Shown: positions 23,335 through 34,900 of the stretch, one piece after another
Numbering within the stretch: the first letter of the stretch is position 1
How the letters are laid out: the number at the start of each line of letters is the position of its first letter
Virus record (IMG/VR): IMGVR_UViG_3300034200_000513
Location: 1-52,324 of that record
DNA: 52,324 nucleotides
Source of the DNA: a virus
Strand: one strand, 5' to 3'
The notes under the pieces: model-generated
What the model saw: only the letters and a program-made list of their open reading frames with translations
What the model was told of the DNA's origin: nothing
Databases searched by the model: none
Translations under genes and position numbers: made by a program

Positions 23335-24951
23335 ATGACGTCATCATCATACACTAAAGAAAATAGTAGCGAAGAATTCAGACCAAGTATTACCAGTAAC
23401 CCGGTCAATCCAGGACCATTTATAGCTAAGGTTATTAGTAATGTTGATCCTACTTACATGGGATCTCTTCAAGTACAAATATTAAGAGAAGTAGGAAATG
23501 ATCCTGCGGTTGCAGGACAAACAAGAACAGTGAAGTATCTTAATCCTTATTACGGAATAACTGATATAGATTTTGTAACACAAAGTCCTGAAGATTTTAA
23601 TAACACTCAAAAAAGTCATGGAATGTGGTTCGTTCCTCCTGAACCAGGAACACTTGTTCTTGTAATCTTTGTCGGCGGTTCCGCAAGTAACGGATTTTGG
23701 ATAGGTTGCGTACAACACGAAAATTCAAACTTTATGATACCTGGTATAGCAGCTACTAAGTTTAAAGTTTCTGGCCAAGCCGAGCGTGTGCCTGTTGCTG
23801 AGTATAATAAAGTTGCAAGAATATCTACTCAAGATCCTACAAAAATTCCTAAACCAGAACACCCTTTCGCTACAGTATTGTCTGAACAAGGCTTATTAAG
23901 AGATGACATACGAGGAATAACTTCAAGTTCTGCTAGAAGAGAAACTCCTAGTCATGTTGTGGGAATTAGTACTCCAGGGCCACTCGATAAAAGATCTTCA
24001 TCTAAACGAGGTAAAGTAGGTAAAGCTGAACATAAAATTTCTAATTTTCCAGTAAGTAGGTTAGGAGGCTCTACTTTTGTCATGGACGACGGAGATGACA
24101 AATTTTTACGGAAAACAGATCCTTCTAAAGGGCCTCCTGAATACGCATCTGTTGAAAACAAAGAAACTACCGGAGATGTTACTAGACCTCATAACGAATT
24201 AATTAGAATACGAACACGTACAGGCCATCAAATTTTATTACATAATTCAGAAGATTTAATTTATATAGGCAATGCTAGAGGAACAGCTTGGATAGAATTA
24301 ACTAGTGATGGAAAAATTGACATATTTTCTGAAGATAGTATTAGCGTAAGAACTAAACAAGATTTGAATTTTTATGCAGATCGTGATATCAATTTACAAG
24401 CCGGTCGCAATTTTAACACTAAAGTAGCCGGAGAAATGCACACACACGTGAATAAAGATTCAGTGTTAATAGTAGATGAAAATCAAAAAATTCATATTAA
24501 GAAGAATGTAGACGAAACAGTAGTAGGAAATGTTAAAGAAAAAATTCAAGGAAACTTTGATTTAAACATTACCGGCCACAACTATCAAACATCAGGAGAA
24601 GCTAATCATACTAGAGCCAAGACCATTGTAGAAACAGCTACCCGTATTGACATGAACGGCCCAGCCGCAGCTACCGCAGCCACCGCAGGATTGCCAAAAC
24701 AATTAAAAACTCATGTTCTTCCGCAGGATACAGGAATAAAGATAAGCACTATTATGCGTAGATTGCCTACCAGCGAACCTTATCCTCAACATGAAAATTT
24801 AGATCCTGTAAAATATAAACCAGAAAAAACTGATAGAGATTCAGCTGGAAGGTACGAAGGTGAATCCACGGATTTACAAGAGCCAGCAACATATTGGAAA
24901 AAGTATTCTACAGTAATTGATACGTTTGAAAAAATTAAATCACAAGAATAA
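23335..24951 (+). CDS. Central spike protein, gp5-like, no lysozyme domain seen
   Basis: This 538-residue protein has an N-terminal OB-fold (residues about 20-130: NVDPTYMGSLQVQILREVG; MWFVPPEPGTLVLVIFVGGS; FWIGCVQHEN), as in T4 gp5 and VgrG. The middle has GGSTFVMDDGDDKFLRKTDP. From about 290 comes a triple-stranded beta-helix with short repeats: ELIRIRTRTGHQILLHNSED, then NARGTAWIELTSDGKIDIFS, with repeated DLNFYADRDINLQAGRNF. The lysozyme block of T4 gp5 (which lies between these parts) has no matching motif. The product is probably the tail spike tip that pierces the outer membrane. AAGG stands before the ATG. The C-terminal 80 residues (YPQHENLDPVKYKPEK) are an extra tail. Confidence 0.82.
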   Translation: MTSSSYTKENSSEEFRPSITSNPVNPGPFIAKVISNVDPTYMGSLQVQILREVGNDPAVAGQTRTVKYLNPYYGITDIDFVTQSPEDFNNTQKSHGMWFVPPEPGTLVLVIFVGGSASNGFWIGCVQHENSNFMIPGIAATKFKVSGQAERVPVAEYNKVARISTQDPTKIPKPEHPFATVLSEQGLLRDDIRGITSSSARRETPSHVVGISTPGPLDKRSSSKRGKVGKAEHKISNFPVSRLGGSTFVMDDGDDKFLRKTDPSKGPPEYASVENKETTGDVTRPHNELIRIRTRTGHQILLHNSEDLIYIGNARGTAWIELTSDGKIDIFSEDSISVRTKQDLNFYADRDINLQAGRNFNTKVAGEMHTHVNKDSVLIVDENQKIHIKKNVDETVVGNVKEKIQGNFDLNITGHNYQTSGEANHTRAKTIVETATRIDMNGPAAATAATAGLPKQLKTHVLPQDTGIKISTIMRRLPTSEPYPQHENLDPVKYKPEKTDRDSAGRYEGESTDLQEPATYWKKYSTVIDTFEKIKSQE

Positions 24952-24962
24952 GGAATTATATT

Positions 24963-25403
24963 ATGACTGCTAACTCTAAACTTTACGAAAAAGTTATTAT
25001 TAAAGGACTTAATCAAGAACAAAAGATACCAGGAACTAGAACTTATAAAGGGTTTAGTTCAGTATCTTCAGAAGCTAACAGCTTTTCTTTATATGATTTC
25101 GCTCTAATAAAGCAAGATATTTTAAATCATTTTAATATAAGACAGGGGGAAAAATTGGAAAATCCTGAATTTGGTACAATTATTTGGGACGTTATATTCG
25201 AACCTCTTACTGATGATTTAAAAAATTTAATTAGAAGAAATGTAGAAACAATTGTTAATTATGATCCTAGGGTAGCTGCCGAAGATGTAATAGTAACTTC
25301 GTACGAAAGTGGAATTCAAATTGAATGTGTATTAACATATTTGCCATATAACATTAGCGAAGCTTTACAATTAAGATTTGATAGAGATAATAATTTATTT
25401 TAA
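24963..25403 (+). CDS. 25: Baseplate wedge protein gp25-type
   Basis: This is a small lysozyme-fold-like wedge component that nucleates the sheath. Conserved text: DILNHFNIRQGEKLENPEFG, TIIWDVIFEPLTDDLKNLIR and NYDPRVAAEDVIV, with ECVLTYLP near the end. At 146 residues it compares with 132 in T4. The E-x-P-x-F-G and W-x-x-x-F motifs are characteristic of gp25/GPW families. AAGGA stands nine bases before the ATG. Position after the spike gene and before gp6 agrees with T4 baseplate grouping. Confidence 0.93.
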   Translation: MTANSKLYEKVIIKGLNQEQKIPGTRTYKGFSSVSSEANSFSLYDFALIKQDILNHFNIRQGEKLENPEFGTIIWDVIFEPLTDDLKNLIRRNVETIVNYDPRVAAEDVIVTSYESGIQIECVLTYLPYNISEALQLRFDRDNNLF

Positions 25404-25427
25404 TAAACTACGCACATTTTAACTTTC

Positions 25428-25435
25428 GATAAATA
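25428..25435 (+). promoter_or_regulatory. Late promoter GATAAATA
   Basis: The octamer lies 21 bases before the gp6 ATG, in a 53-base gap without other features. It fits the NATAAATA late consensus and would give the gp6/giant-protein genes their own late transcript. Confidence 0.6.
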
Positions 25436-25456
25436 TTAGTTATATGGGAAAAATGT

Positions 25457-28400
25457 ATGTCAGCAACTGATAGACAAAATAGACTTTTAGTAGCAGAAGA
25501 TTGGAAAAGAATTTACCAAACTTTCCAGAATGCTGATTTTCAAAGTTACGATTTTGAAAATCTTCGCAGAGTAATGATTAACTATATTAGAGAAAATTAT
25601 CCTGAAGATTTTAACGATTATATTGAATCAAGCGAATTTTTAGCTCTTATAGACCTAATAGCATTTACAGGTCAGAGTATCAGTTTTAGGACCGATCTCA
25701 ACGCAAGAGACAATTTTTTAGAACTTGCTGAACGTAGAGAAAGTGTACTACGTCTAGCAAGGCTATTAGGATATAATTCTAAAAGAAATATTTGTGCCAG
25801 CGGCCTATTAAAATTCACCACAATATCTACTACCGAAACCATTTTAGATAGTAATGGTCGCAATCTATCAGGGCAAGTAATTGTATGGAATGATTTAGCC
25901 AACCCAGATTGGTACGATCAGTTTATTAGAGTTTTAAATGGTGCGCTGCCTTTTTCAGCACAGTTTGGCAATCCTGTAGACAAAAAAACAGTTTATAGCA
26001 TTCCTTCTGAGCAATATAGATTACAATCTGCTAATTCAGATGTTCCAGTCTATACCTTTACCAAAGCAGTCGATGGCAGAAACATGGTGTTCGAAATTGT
26101 ATCTACGTCTTTTAGAGATGCTGACGAAATTTATGAAGAGCCTCCTGCTCAAGGAAATAGATTAGCGTTTATATACAGAAATGATGGAAAAGGTAATGCC
26201 AGTCCTAACACTGGTTTTTTTCTGCATTTTAGACAAGGTATTCTTAATCAAGGAACTTTTACAATTGATCAACCAGGCACTAATGAGACGGTGGATATAG
26301 ATGCAGTCAACATTAATAACAGTGACGTTTGGTTATATCGTCTAGATCAGAATGGATTAGAATCGGAATATTGGAAAAAAGTTCCAAGTTTAGAAGGCAA
26401 TAACATAATTTATAATAGTCTATCTAAATCTATAAGAAATATATACGGTGATATTACTAGAGCAGGAGACAGAGTAAGTTTAGTTTTCAGTGACGGAACA
26501 TTTGGTACCTTACCGTTAGGAACTTTTAGAGCTTATTATCGTGTTAGCAATGCTTTAAGCTACACAATTAATCCAAGAGATATTAGAAATGTAAATTTAG
26601 AAATTCCATATTTTTCTAACGTAGGAAGATTGGAAACTTTAACTATTACTTTAAATTTACAATCAGCAGTTAACAACTCTAGCGAAACAGAAACTAACGA
26701 TAATATTAAGTCTAGAGCCCCAGCTGTATATTATACACAAAATAGAATGATTACTGCTGAGGATTATAACATCAGTCCTCTTAGCGTAAATCAAGAAGTA
26801 GTCAAGGTTAAAGCAGTAAACAGAAGCTCCAGTGGAATCAGTAGATACTTTGACTTAGTTGACCCTACGGGAAAATATAGTAAAACTAATTTGTTCGCAG
26901 ATGATGGTATAGTGTATAGAGAAGAATTTACTGAAAGTTTTAAATTTAATTATGTAACTAGAACTGATATTGAAGGAATAATTTATAATCAAATCACTGA
27001 TTTGTTAAATCGACGTTCGTTAAGAGATTTTTATTATTCTAAATTTTTTAAGATAGTTATTCTCAGCTTAAATGTTGCATGGTATTCTAAATCCAGCGAC
27101 ACTAATCAATCTACAGGATACATTGGAGATAACGAACTAGCATTTACATATAAAGTAGGATCTTTTACAAACACGTTGCTTAGATACATCACAGCAGGAG
27201 CATTAGTAGAATTCAGAGCCCCAGACGGATATTATTTTGATAGAAATAATAATAATGCACTAGTACAAGGAAATCCTGTGACTCCTAACAGTACTACTAG
27301 TATTTGGTCAAAAATAGTAAAAGTTGCGGGCGACGGCACAGGCAACAGTACAGGCGAACTGTCTGACGGGTCAGGTCCAATTATTTTAAATGATGTAATA
27401 CCTTCAAATGCAATTTTATATCAACTTATTCCTACGTGGGTCACTTATCTGGATCAAAGTACAATATCTACTATGATAGATTTAGTCTTTTCGGATAAAC
27501 CGTTTGGTTTACGCTACGACATTGACTCTTTTTCTTGGAAAATAGTATTTGAAGTAGATTTAAACATTGTAGATAATTTTAGTTTAGGTCAACAGGGCGA
27601 CAACAGCAATCAACAATTAGACTCAAGTTGGTTAATTTTATTTTCAACAGATACAGAATATTATACAGTTAAGAGTAGACAGCTAAGATACATTTTTGAA
27701 AGCGACAAACAGGTAAGATTTTACTTTGACGCCAGCGACAAAATTTATGACACTAGAAGTAATACAGTGGTCAAAGATAAAATTAAAGTGTTAAGTATCA
27801 ACACAGATCCTAATTCAGTTGGACTAACTTCTGATTCTTCTGGATTAATACCATATACTTTTGATAAAGAATGGGAAATTTTAGAAGAGTTTAGAGGCAT
27901 TGACGGATACGTAGATACAAAAAAGATTCAGATTACATTTAATGATGTTGACGACGACGGCGTTGTTGATAATCCTCAAATATTTGATGAAATTGTAGCA
28001 CCTAATGTAACACCATCTTCTCGTTATATTATTCTTGAACGCTATGAACTCGCTCAAGGTCAAGAAGATTATCGTTGGGTAGAAAATAACGGTAAAGTTA
28101 TTATCTTGAATTCAGAAAATGGTTTTAATAGCAGTCAGTACAACGACGGTCAATATTTTTATTTTATTGCTACAGATGTGGTAAAGAAGTTTAATAAATC
28201 TCAGAATTTATTAATAATAAGTTTAGATTACAAAGCATATGTAGGAAGAGCAGGTATAAAGTTTCAGTATATACATAATGCAGATTTTGAGTCTAGAATC
28301 GATCCAGGTGTAAGTAACATTGTTGATATCTATATATTAACTAAACGATATGATGAAAATTTTAGACAATGGTTAACTGGAGTGATTTCACAAGAACCGT

Positions 28401-28930
28401 TACCTCAAAGTTCAGATAGTTTATATAATTTATTATCGCCTGAGTTGAATAAGATTAAAACAATAAGTGATGAAATCATTTATCATCCTGTAAAATATAA
28501 AGTGTTGTTTGGAGAAAAAGCAACAACAGATGTTCAAGCAACTTTTAAAGTTGTAAAAAATCCAGATTTAGTTATTACTGATAATGATGCAAAAGCATCT
28601 GTATTAAATTCTATTAACGAATTTTTTGCTCTTGAAAACTGGGAGTTCGGTGACAACTTCTATTTCTCAGAATTATCAACTTATGTTATGAGAAGATTAA
28701 GTCCTAATATTGTAAATTTTATTATTGTTCCTAAAAAGGACTCGAGTAGTTTTGGTGCATTATATGAAATAAGATCAGAAAAAGATCAAATCTTTATAAG
28801 TGGCGCAACTGTAAATGACATAGAAATAATTTCTACAATTACTGCTAATAAACTTAAAGCATCAGGGGCTATATCTGCAAGTTCAACAGTAGCAGGCCAA
28901 CAAATGATTACCAGTGCGGAGAATAGTTAA
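25457..28930 (+). CDS. 6: Baseplate wedge protein gp6-type, enlarged
   Basis: gp6 dimers form the inner ring of the baseplate. The N-terminus is the conserved part: WKRIYQTFQNADFQSYDFEN, RRVMINYIRENYPEDFNDYI, ESSEFLALIDLIAFTGQSIS and RTDLNARDNFLELAERRESV, then LRLARLLGYNSKR. The C-terminal end has TKRYDENFRQWLTG with PQSSDSLYNLLSPELN and YFSELSTYVMRRLSPNIVNF. At 1157 residues it is far longer than T4 gp6 (660); the added material is mainly between residues about 480 and 900. GGGA precedes the ATG. The gene ends with a one-base overlap (TAATG) on the giant gene, so the two are translated together. Confidence 0.9.
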   Translation: MSATDRQNRLLVAEDWKRIYQTFQNADFQSYDFENLRRVMINYIRENYPEDFNDYIESSEFLALIDLIAFTGQSISFRTDLNARDNFLELAERRESVLRLARLLGYNSKRNICASGLLKFTTISTTETILDSNGRNLSGQVIVWNDLANPDWYDQFIRVLNGALPFSAQFGNPVDKKTVYSIPSEQYRLQSANSDVPVYTFTKAVDGRNMVFEIVSTSFRDADEIYEEPPAQGNRLAFIYRNDGKGNASPNTGFFLHFRQGILNQGTFTIDQPGTNETVDIDAVNINNSDVWLYRLDQNGLESEYWKKVPSLEGNNIIYNSLSKSIRNIYGDITRAGDRVSLVFSDGTFGTLPLGTFRAYYRVSNALSYTINPRDIRNVNLEIPYFSNVGRLETLTITLNLQSAVNNSSETETNDNIKSRAPAVYYTQNRMITAEDYNISPLSVNQEVVKVKAVNRSSSGISRYFDLVDPTGKYSKTNLFADDGIVYREEFTESFKFNYVTRTDIEGIIYNQITDLLNRRSLRDFYYSKFFKIVILSLNVAWYSKSSDTNQSTGYIGDNELAFTYKVGSFTNTLLRYITAGALVEFRAPDGYYFDRNNNNALVQGNPVTPNSTTSIWSKIVKVAGDGTGNSTGELSDGSGPIILNDVIPSNAILYQLIPTWVTYLDQSTISTMIDLVFSDKPFGLRYDIDSFSWKIVFEVDLNIVDNFSLGQQGDNSNQQLDSSWLILFSTDTEYYTVKSRQLRYIFESDKQVRFYFDASDKIYDTRSNTVVKDKIKVLSINTDPNSVGLTSDSSGLIPYTFDKEWEILEEFRGIDGYVDTKKIQITFNDVDDDGVVDNPQIFDEIVAPNVTPSSRYIILERYELAQGQEDYRWVENNGKVIILNSENGFNSSQYNDGQYFYFIATDVVKKFNKSQNLLIISLDYKAYVGRAGIKFQYIHNADFESRIDPGVSNIVDIYILTKRYDENFRQWLTGVISQEPLPQSSDSLYNLLSPELNKIKTISDEIIYHPVKYKVLFGEKATTDVQATFKVVKNPDLVITDNDAKASVLNSINEFFALENWEFGDNFYFSELSTYVMRRLSPNIVNFIIVPKKDSSSFGALYEIRSEKDQIFISGATVNDIEIISTITANKLKASGAISASSTVAGQQMITSAENS

Positions 28931-31900
28931 TGTCAAATATGGATCAAGAAGAACCTGGATTACCAATTAATAATTCTGGACAACGATCTTCTGCTGATTT
29001 ATTACCAAAATATTTTAGAACAGCAGGTAATAGAAAGTTTTTACAATCTACTTTAGATCAGTTAATACAGCCAGGATCTGTTAAAAAACTTAACGGATTT
29101 ATTGGCCGTAAAAATGCCAAAGCTGTTAAATCAGATGATATTTTTATTAATGCTAGTGATTCTATAAGACAAAATTATCAGTTAGAACCAGCCGCAGTAA
29201 TACAGGATGATTTTAACAATATAAATTTTTTCAAAGATTATATTGATTATATAAATCAGATTAAAATCTTAGGCGGGGAAGTTTCTAATCACGAAAAATT
29301 AAATCAGCAAGAAACTTATAGCTGGAATCCATTTATAGATTGGGATAAGTTCGTAAACTTTCAAAATTATTACTGGTTACCTTATGGCCCAGATAGTATT
29401 AAAGTTGCAGGACAACAAGAAGAAATAGTCAGTACTTATAGTGTAGTTCTTGTTGATGAAGGTGACAATTATGCCTTTTTGTTTAGTCCAGACGGACTAT
29501 TAAGAAATCCTACTTTAAGATTATATAGAGGGCAAACTTATAATTTTCAAGTAAATGCACCAAACAATCCGTTTAGTATAAAAACTTCAAGAATTCAAGG
29601 AAGCACTAATAGGTATAATAACGGAGTTACAAATAATGCTACTTCTAACGGAGTTATTACATTCACAGTTCCTGTTAATGCTCCAGATGTGTTGTTCTAT
29701 GTAAGTGAAAACGACGTTAATGCCGGCGGTGTTTTTCAAGTTTTAGATGTCGAAGAGAATACTTTTTTAGATCTGGATAAAGACATCTTAGGTAAAAAAA
29801 CATATACTATGATTAATGGTATAAGCATGTCTAATGGCATGAAACTAAAATTTATAGGAAGAGTTACTCCTGAAATTTATGCAAATGGCTATTGGTATGT
29901 CGAAGGTGTAGGAACAGAAATTAAATTAATTCCTGAATCCGAATTAGAAATAATTAGCTCATATTCAGATTCAAAAGAATTATTGTTTGATGATATTGGA
30001 TTCGATAACGAGCCGTTCAGTTCAGCAAGCTCTTTTGCCGGCAAAAAAGATTATATTACTATAAGCAGAGGGTCAGCAGATAGAAATGCATGGTCTAGAT
30101 ACAATCGATGGTTTCATAAAGATATAATTGAATTTGCTGCACAATCAGAAAATCAAATACCAGTATTTGATCAATCTCTGCGAGCTAATAGACCAATTAT
30201 TGAATTTAAAAATAATATTAAACTTTTTAATTTTGGTCATAAAGCAAAAACTACCATTGATTTAATAGATAATTTTACTAAAGACGTTTTTTCAACTATT
30301 GAAGGCAGTCTAGGTTATAATGTAGACGGTGTCGATTTAGCCAACGGTATGCGAGTGTTGTTCACTGCTGACCCAGATAGATTAGTTAAAGATAAGATTT
30401 TTAAAGTAAATTTTATAAATGTAGTAGTTCCAGGTAGACAATTTACTTTCAATGCAAGCACACAGGTCGATGTAGACAACAATATTATTAGTGTAAGTAC
30501 TCCTCATAACCTATCTTCAAGCGATCAAGTTGTTTATTTGAATAATGGAAATGACAGTATTACTGGATTAGTAAACAGAAAAATTTACTACGTTTATGTT
30601 ATTGATACTTTACGTTTTCAGTTATTTAATGATAGATTATTAACAGTGCCTGTAGATATTTTTGCGACAGGTAGCGAAATTCATAAGTTTGAAGTTTATA
30701 ATAAATTACGAAGACAAATCAATTTAGTTGAAGAGCCAGACACTGATCCAATTTTTAACGAAACAATTTTGATCAAATCTGGCATAGCCAACGGCGGCTT
30801 TATGTATTGGTACGATGGCACTAATTGGAAATACGCTCAGCAAAAAACTAGTATAGGACAGCCTCCGTTATTTGATTTGTTCGATGAAAACGAAGTTAGT
30901 TATTCAGATACATCTGTTTATGATAGCAGCACTTTTCAAGGTAATAAAGTGTTTAGCTATAAAATTGGAACAGGCCCAGTTGATTCTAACTTAAATTTTC
31001 CGTTAACTTATAAAAATATCAACAATGTCGGAGATATCGTATTTGAGTTTAATTTGTTAAATGAATCATTCAATTACAAAGTCGAAACACAAGTCAAATC
31101 AAAAAATACAGATGTAGCTTATCTTAGACAGATAGAAGACCTGTCTACCTATTCTTATGCTAATGGTTGGACTAAGACGTTAGTTACAAACATTCAGCCT
31201 ATAGTTAGAATTTTTAAAAATTCAGGATTAGTAAACGACTTTCCAATAGATGTATATGATGACCCTAATAACTTAAATGATCTTGAAGTAAGAGTGTATA
31301 TTGACGGTATCCGCTTAAACAAAGATAAATTTTCCATTCAATCTAATGTTGTAAGAAAGTTTGTTCGATTAACTACAGATGTTAGTATAACAAATGTTGT
31401 CACTTTAAAGTGTTTTTCATCTCAAACGAAAAATGATAAAGGACATTATGATGTTCCTTTAAATTTACAAAACAATCCTTTAAACGATAATGTTAATGAA
31501 TTTACTTTAGGTGAAGTAATTGATCATGTAGGATCTATTGTCGAAAATTTAAATCAATTCTCAGGAGAGTATCCAGGAGATAGTAATCTAAGAGATTTAG
31601 GAAATGTTTCAGGTTACGGTACAAGATTTTTACAACACTCAGGTCCTTTAAATTTAGCACTGTATCATCTTGGTCAAAAGAACTTTAATATTTTTAAAGC
31701 TTTAGAAAAAGCTAGAGACGATTACGGTAAATTTAAAAGAACTTTCTTAGTAGCAGCGTCTAATACAGGAATAGAAACAGAAGCAAGACTTCATGTTGAT
31801 TATGTATTAGAAAAAATGAGTAAAGATCAGGCAAGTAACAAGCCATACTACCTTTCAGATATGTTTGCTTATACTGTAGCTAACAGATTAGAATATGTGA

Positions 31901-34900
31901 TCGAAGATGCAAGATTAAAAATTTATCCGATGTCAAATAATTTTAATCTGAATTCTTTATCAAATAACGCGGTATATTTGTACATCAACGGAGAGCAATT
32001 AGTACATGGTAGAGATTATGTTTTTGGTGATGATGTTTTCATTACTATCATTAGAGATCTTTATGAAAATGATTTATTAGAAATAGTCGAATATGAAAGT
32101 ACTGACGGATCTTTTTGTCCTGCAACGCCTACTAAATTAGGATTATATCCAAAATTTGAACCTAAGAAGTTTATCGATGATTCCTATCTAGAACCAAAAG
32201 AAGTTATACAAGGACATGACGGTAGTATTACTTTAGCATACGGAGATTATCGTGATGACATGTTATTAGAATTAGAAAAGAGAATTTTTAATAATATTAA
32301 ATCATCCTACGATACTAGTATTTTTAACGTATATGAATTTATTCCTGGACACAGTAGAGATACAGTTTATTCTAAGGAAGAATTTGACACAGTTTTAAGT
32401 AGATTTTTCTATCAGTGGACATTATTAATAAATGAAGATTACACTCAGCAAACATATTGGGATAGATTAAATCCGTTTACTTTTAATTATAGGGGAAATT
32501 TTACTCCTGATGGAAGGGATATTCCAGCATTTTGGAGAGGAGTATATCAGTGGTTGTTAGATACAGATAGACCACACACTCGCCCCTGGGAATGTCTAGG
32601 GTTTTCAATAGAACCTTCTTGGTGGACAGAAATATATGGACCAGCACCTTATACATCTGATAACAGAGTGTTATGGGATGATATACAGCAAGGAATTATC
32701 AGAGAACCAGGTAAGCCAATTAGAATTAATAGTTTATTTGCAAAATCTGTTTTACAATACGGAACTCCAGTAGACGACCAAGGTAACTTATTAGATCCCG
32801 TTAATGCTAACTTTGCGCAAGGTCCTCTGAAACCAACACCTGAAGGATATTATGTATTTGGAGATCAAGGGCCTGTTGAAGCAGCTTGGAGAAAATCCAG
32901 TTTTTATCCTTTTAGTTTAATTCAGGCATTATTATTATTGCAACCTAACAAAGTTCTAGCATCATGTTACGACATATCAAGAACTAAACGTAATTTTAAT
33001 AATCAATTAATTTATTCTGAAACAGGATTAAGAATAAGATTAAAAGATTTAGTGCTTCCTAGTACGATTTCTCAAAGCAACAGAATATATGCTGCTGGGC
33101 TAGTCAATTACATAGTTGACTTTATTAGTAGTGACTTGTTATCTTTAGTAGAGAATTACAAAAGCGATTTACAACGATTAACAAATAAAATTGGTTCTAA
33201 GTTAGGATCTTTTACCAGTAAAACTAAATTAAAATTATTATTAGATAGTAAATCTCCAACTAGTACAGGCGGCGTGTTTGTCCCAGAAGAAAATTATAAT
33301 ATTTTTCTTAACACATCTAGTCCAATTAAAAAAGTTGTGTACAGCGGAGTCATAGTTACAAAATATCCAGACGGTTATGAAATTAGAGGTTATGATTTAG
33401 ACAATCCTTTTTTTACATATTATCCTTATAGAAAAACTGGATCTACTATTAAAGTAGGTGGTATAAGTGAAAGTTTTGCTGACTGGGCTGAAAATAAAAC
33501 ATACGTGGCAGGAAAAATAGTTTTATATAACGGAGTGTATTATAGAGTAAAAACAACTCATGAAACTACTGACACATTTGATAGTCAGTTGTATGCTAAA
33601 TTACCTCGACTTCCAGAAATAGGTGGAGTCGAGATCTTACTAAGAGATTTATGGGATTACTCAACTCCTCTTACATTGTCATACGGAACTAAATTACAAA
33701 CAATTCAAGATGTAGCAGATTTTATTCAAGGGTACGGAGAGTATCTAGAACAATTGGGATTTGTTTTTGAAGAGTTTAATAATGTTTTACAAACAATAAC
33801 TAATTGGAAAACTTCTTTACAAGAATTTGCGTTTTGGACTACACAGAATTGGAAGGAAGGATCAGTATTAGCATTAAGTCCAGCTGCTCAAACATTGACT
33901 TTTAAATCAGATCTTGAAGTTGTTAACGATATTAAAGATCCGTTTTATGGCTATAAAATTTATAGAGTTGATGGCAAGTTGTTAGATTCTTCAAATTTAC
34001 AAGTGTATAGAAATAAAAACGAATTCTATTTAGATGTAAAAGATTCAGCTCAGGGAATATATGGAGCAGTTCTGTATACAATACAAAAAGAACATGCTCT
34101 TATAATAGATAATTCGACATTGTTTAATGATGTAATTTATGATCTAGCTCCAGGATATCGCCAAGAAAGAATTAAAGTTTTAGGTTATGTGGCTTCAGAA
34201 TGGTTTGGAGGATTTGACATTCCAGGTTTTATCTACGATGAAGCAAGAATTAATGATTGGCAAATTTGGACAGATTATAAATTAGGCGATATTGTAAAAT
34301 TCAAAGAGTTTTATTATAGCGCCAGGAAATTTATTTTAGGATCAGAAGAATTTAATTTTGAAGATTGGTATAGGTTAGATGAAAAACCTGAAAGTCAGTT
34401 ATTGTCTAACTGGGATTATAAAGCAGACCAATTCAGAGATTTTTATGATTTAGATACTGATAATTTTGACGCAGAACAACAAAGATTAGCGCAACATTTA
34501 ATTGGATATCAAAATAGACAATATCTTGAAAACATTATTAAAGACGATGTTAGTCAATATAAATTTTATCAAGGAATGATTGTTGAAAAGGGTAGTCAAA
34601 ATGTACTTAATAAGTTGTTTGATACATTAAGTGCAGATGATCAGGAAAGTTTAGAGTTTAACGAGGAATGGGCACTGAGAGTAGGAGAATTTGGTGCGTC
34701 AAGTGCCTTCGAAGAGATTGAGTTTAAATTAGACGAAAATTTATTTAGACTAACTCCTCAGCCGTTTGAATTAACTAATAACATTAATCCATCTATAGTA
34801 GATTATGTTATAAGACAGAAATCTACGGATGTTTATATTAAGCCAGTTGGGTATAATAACAATCCATGGCCTATTAGCGATGTAAAACAGTTTTTAAGAT

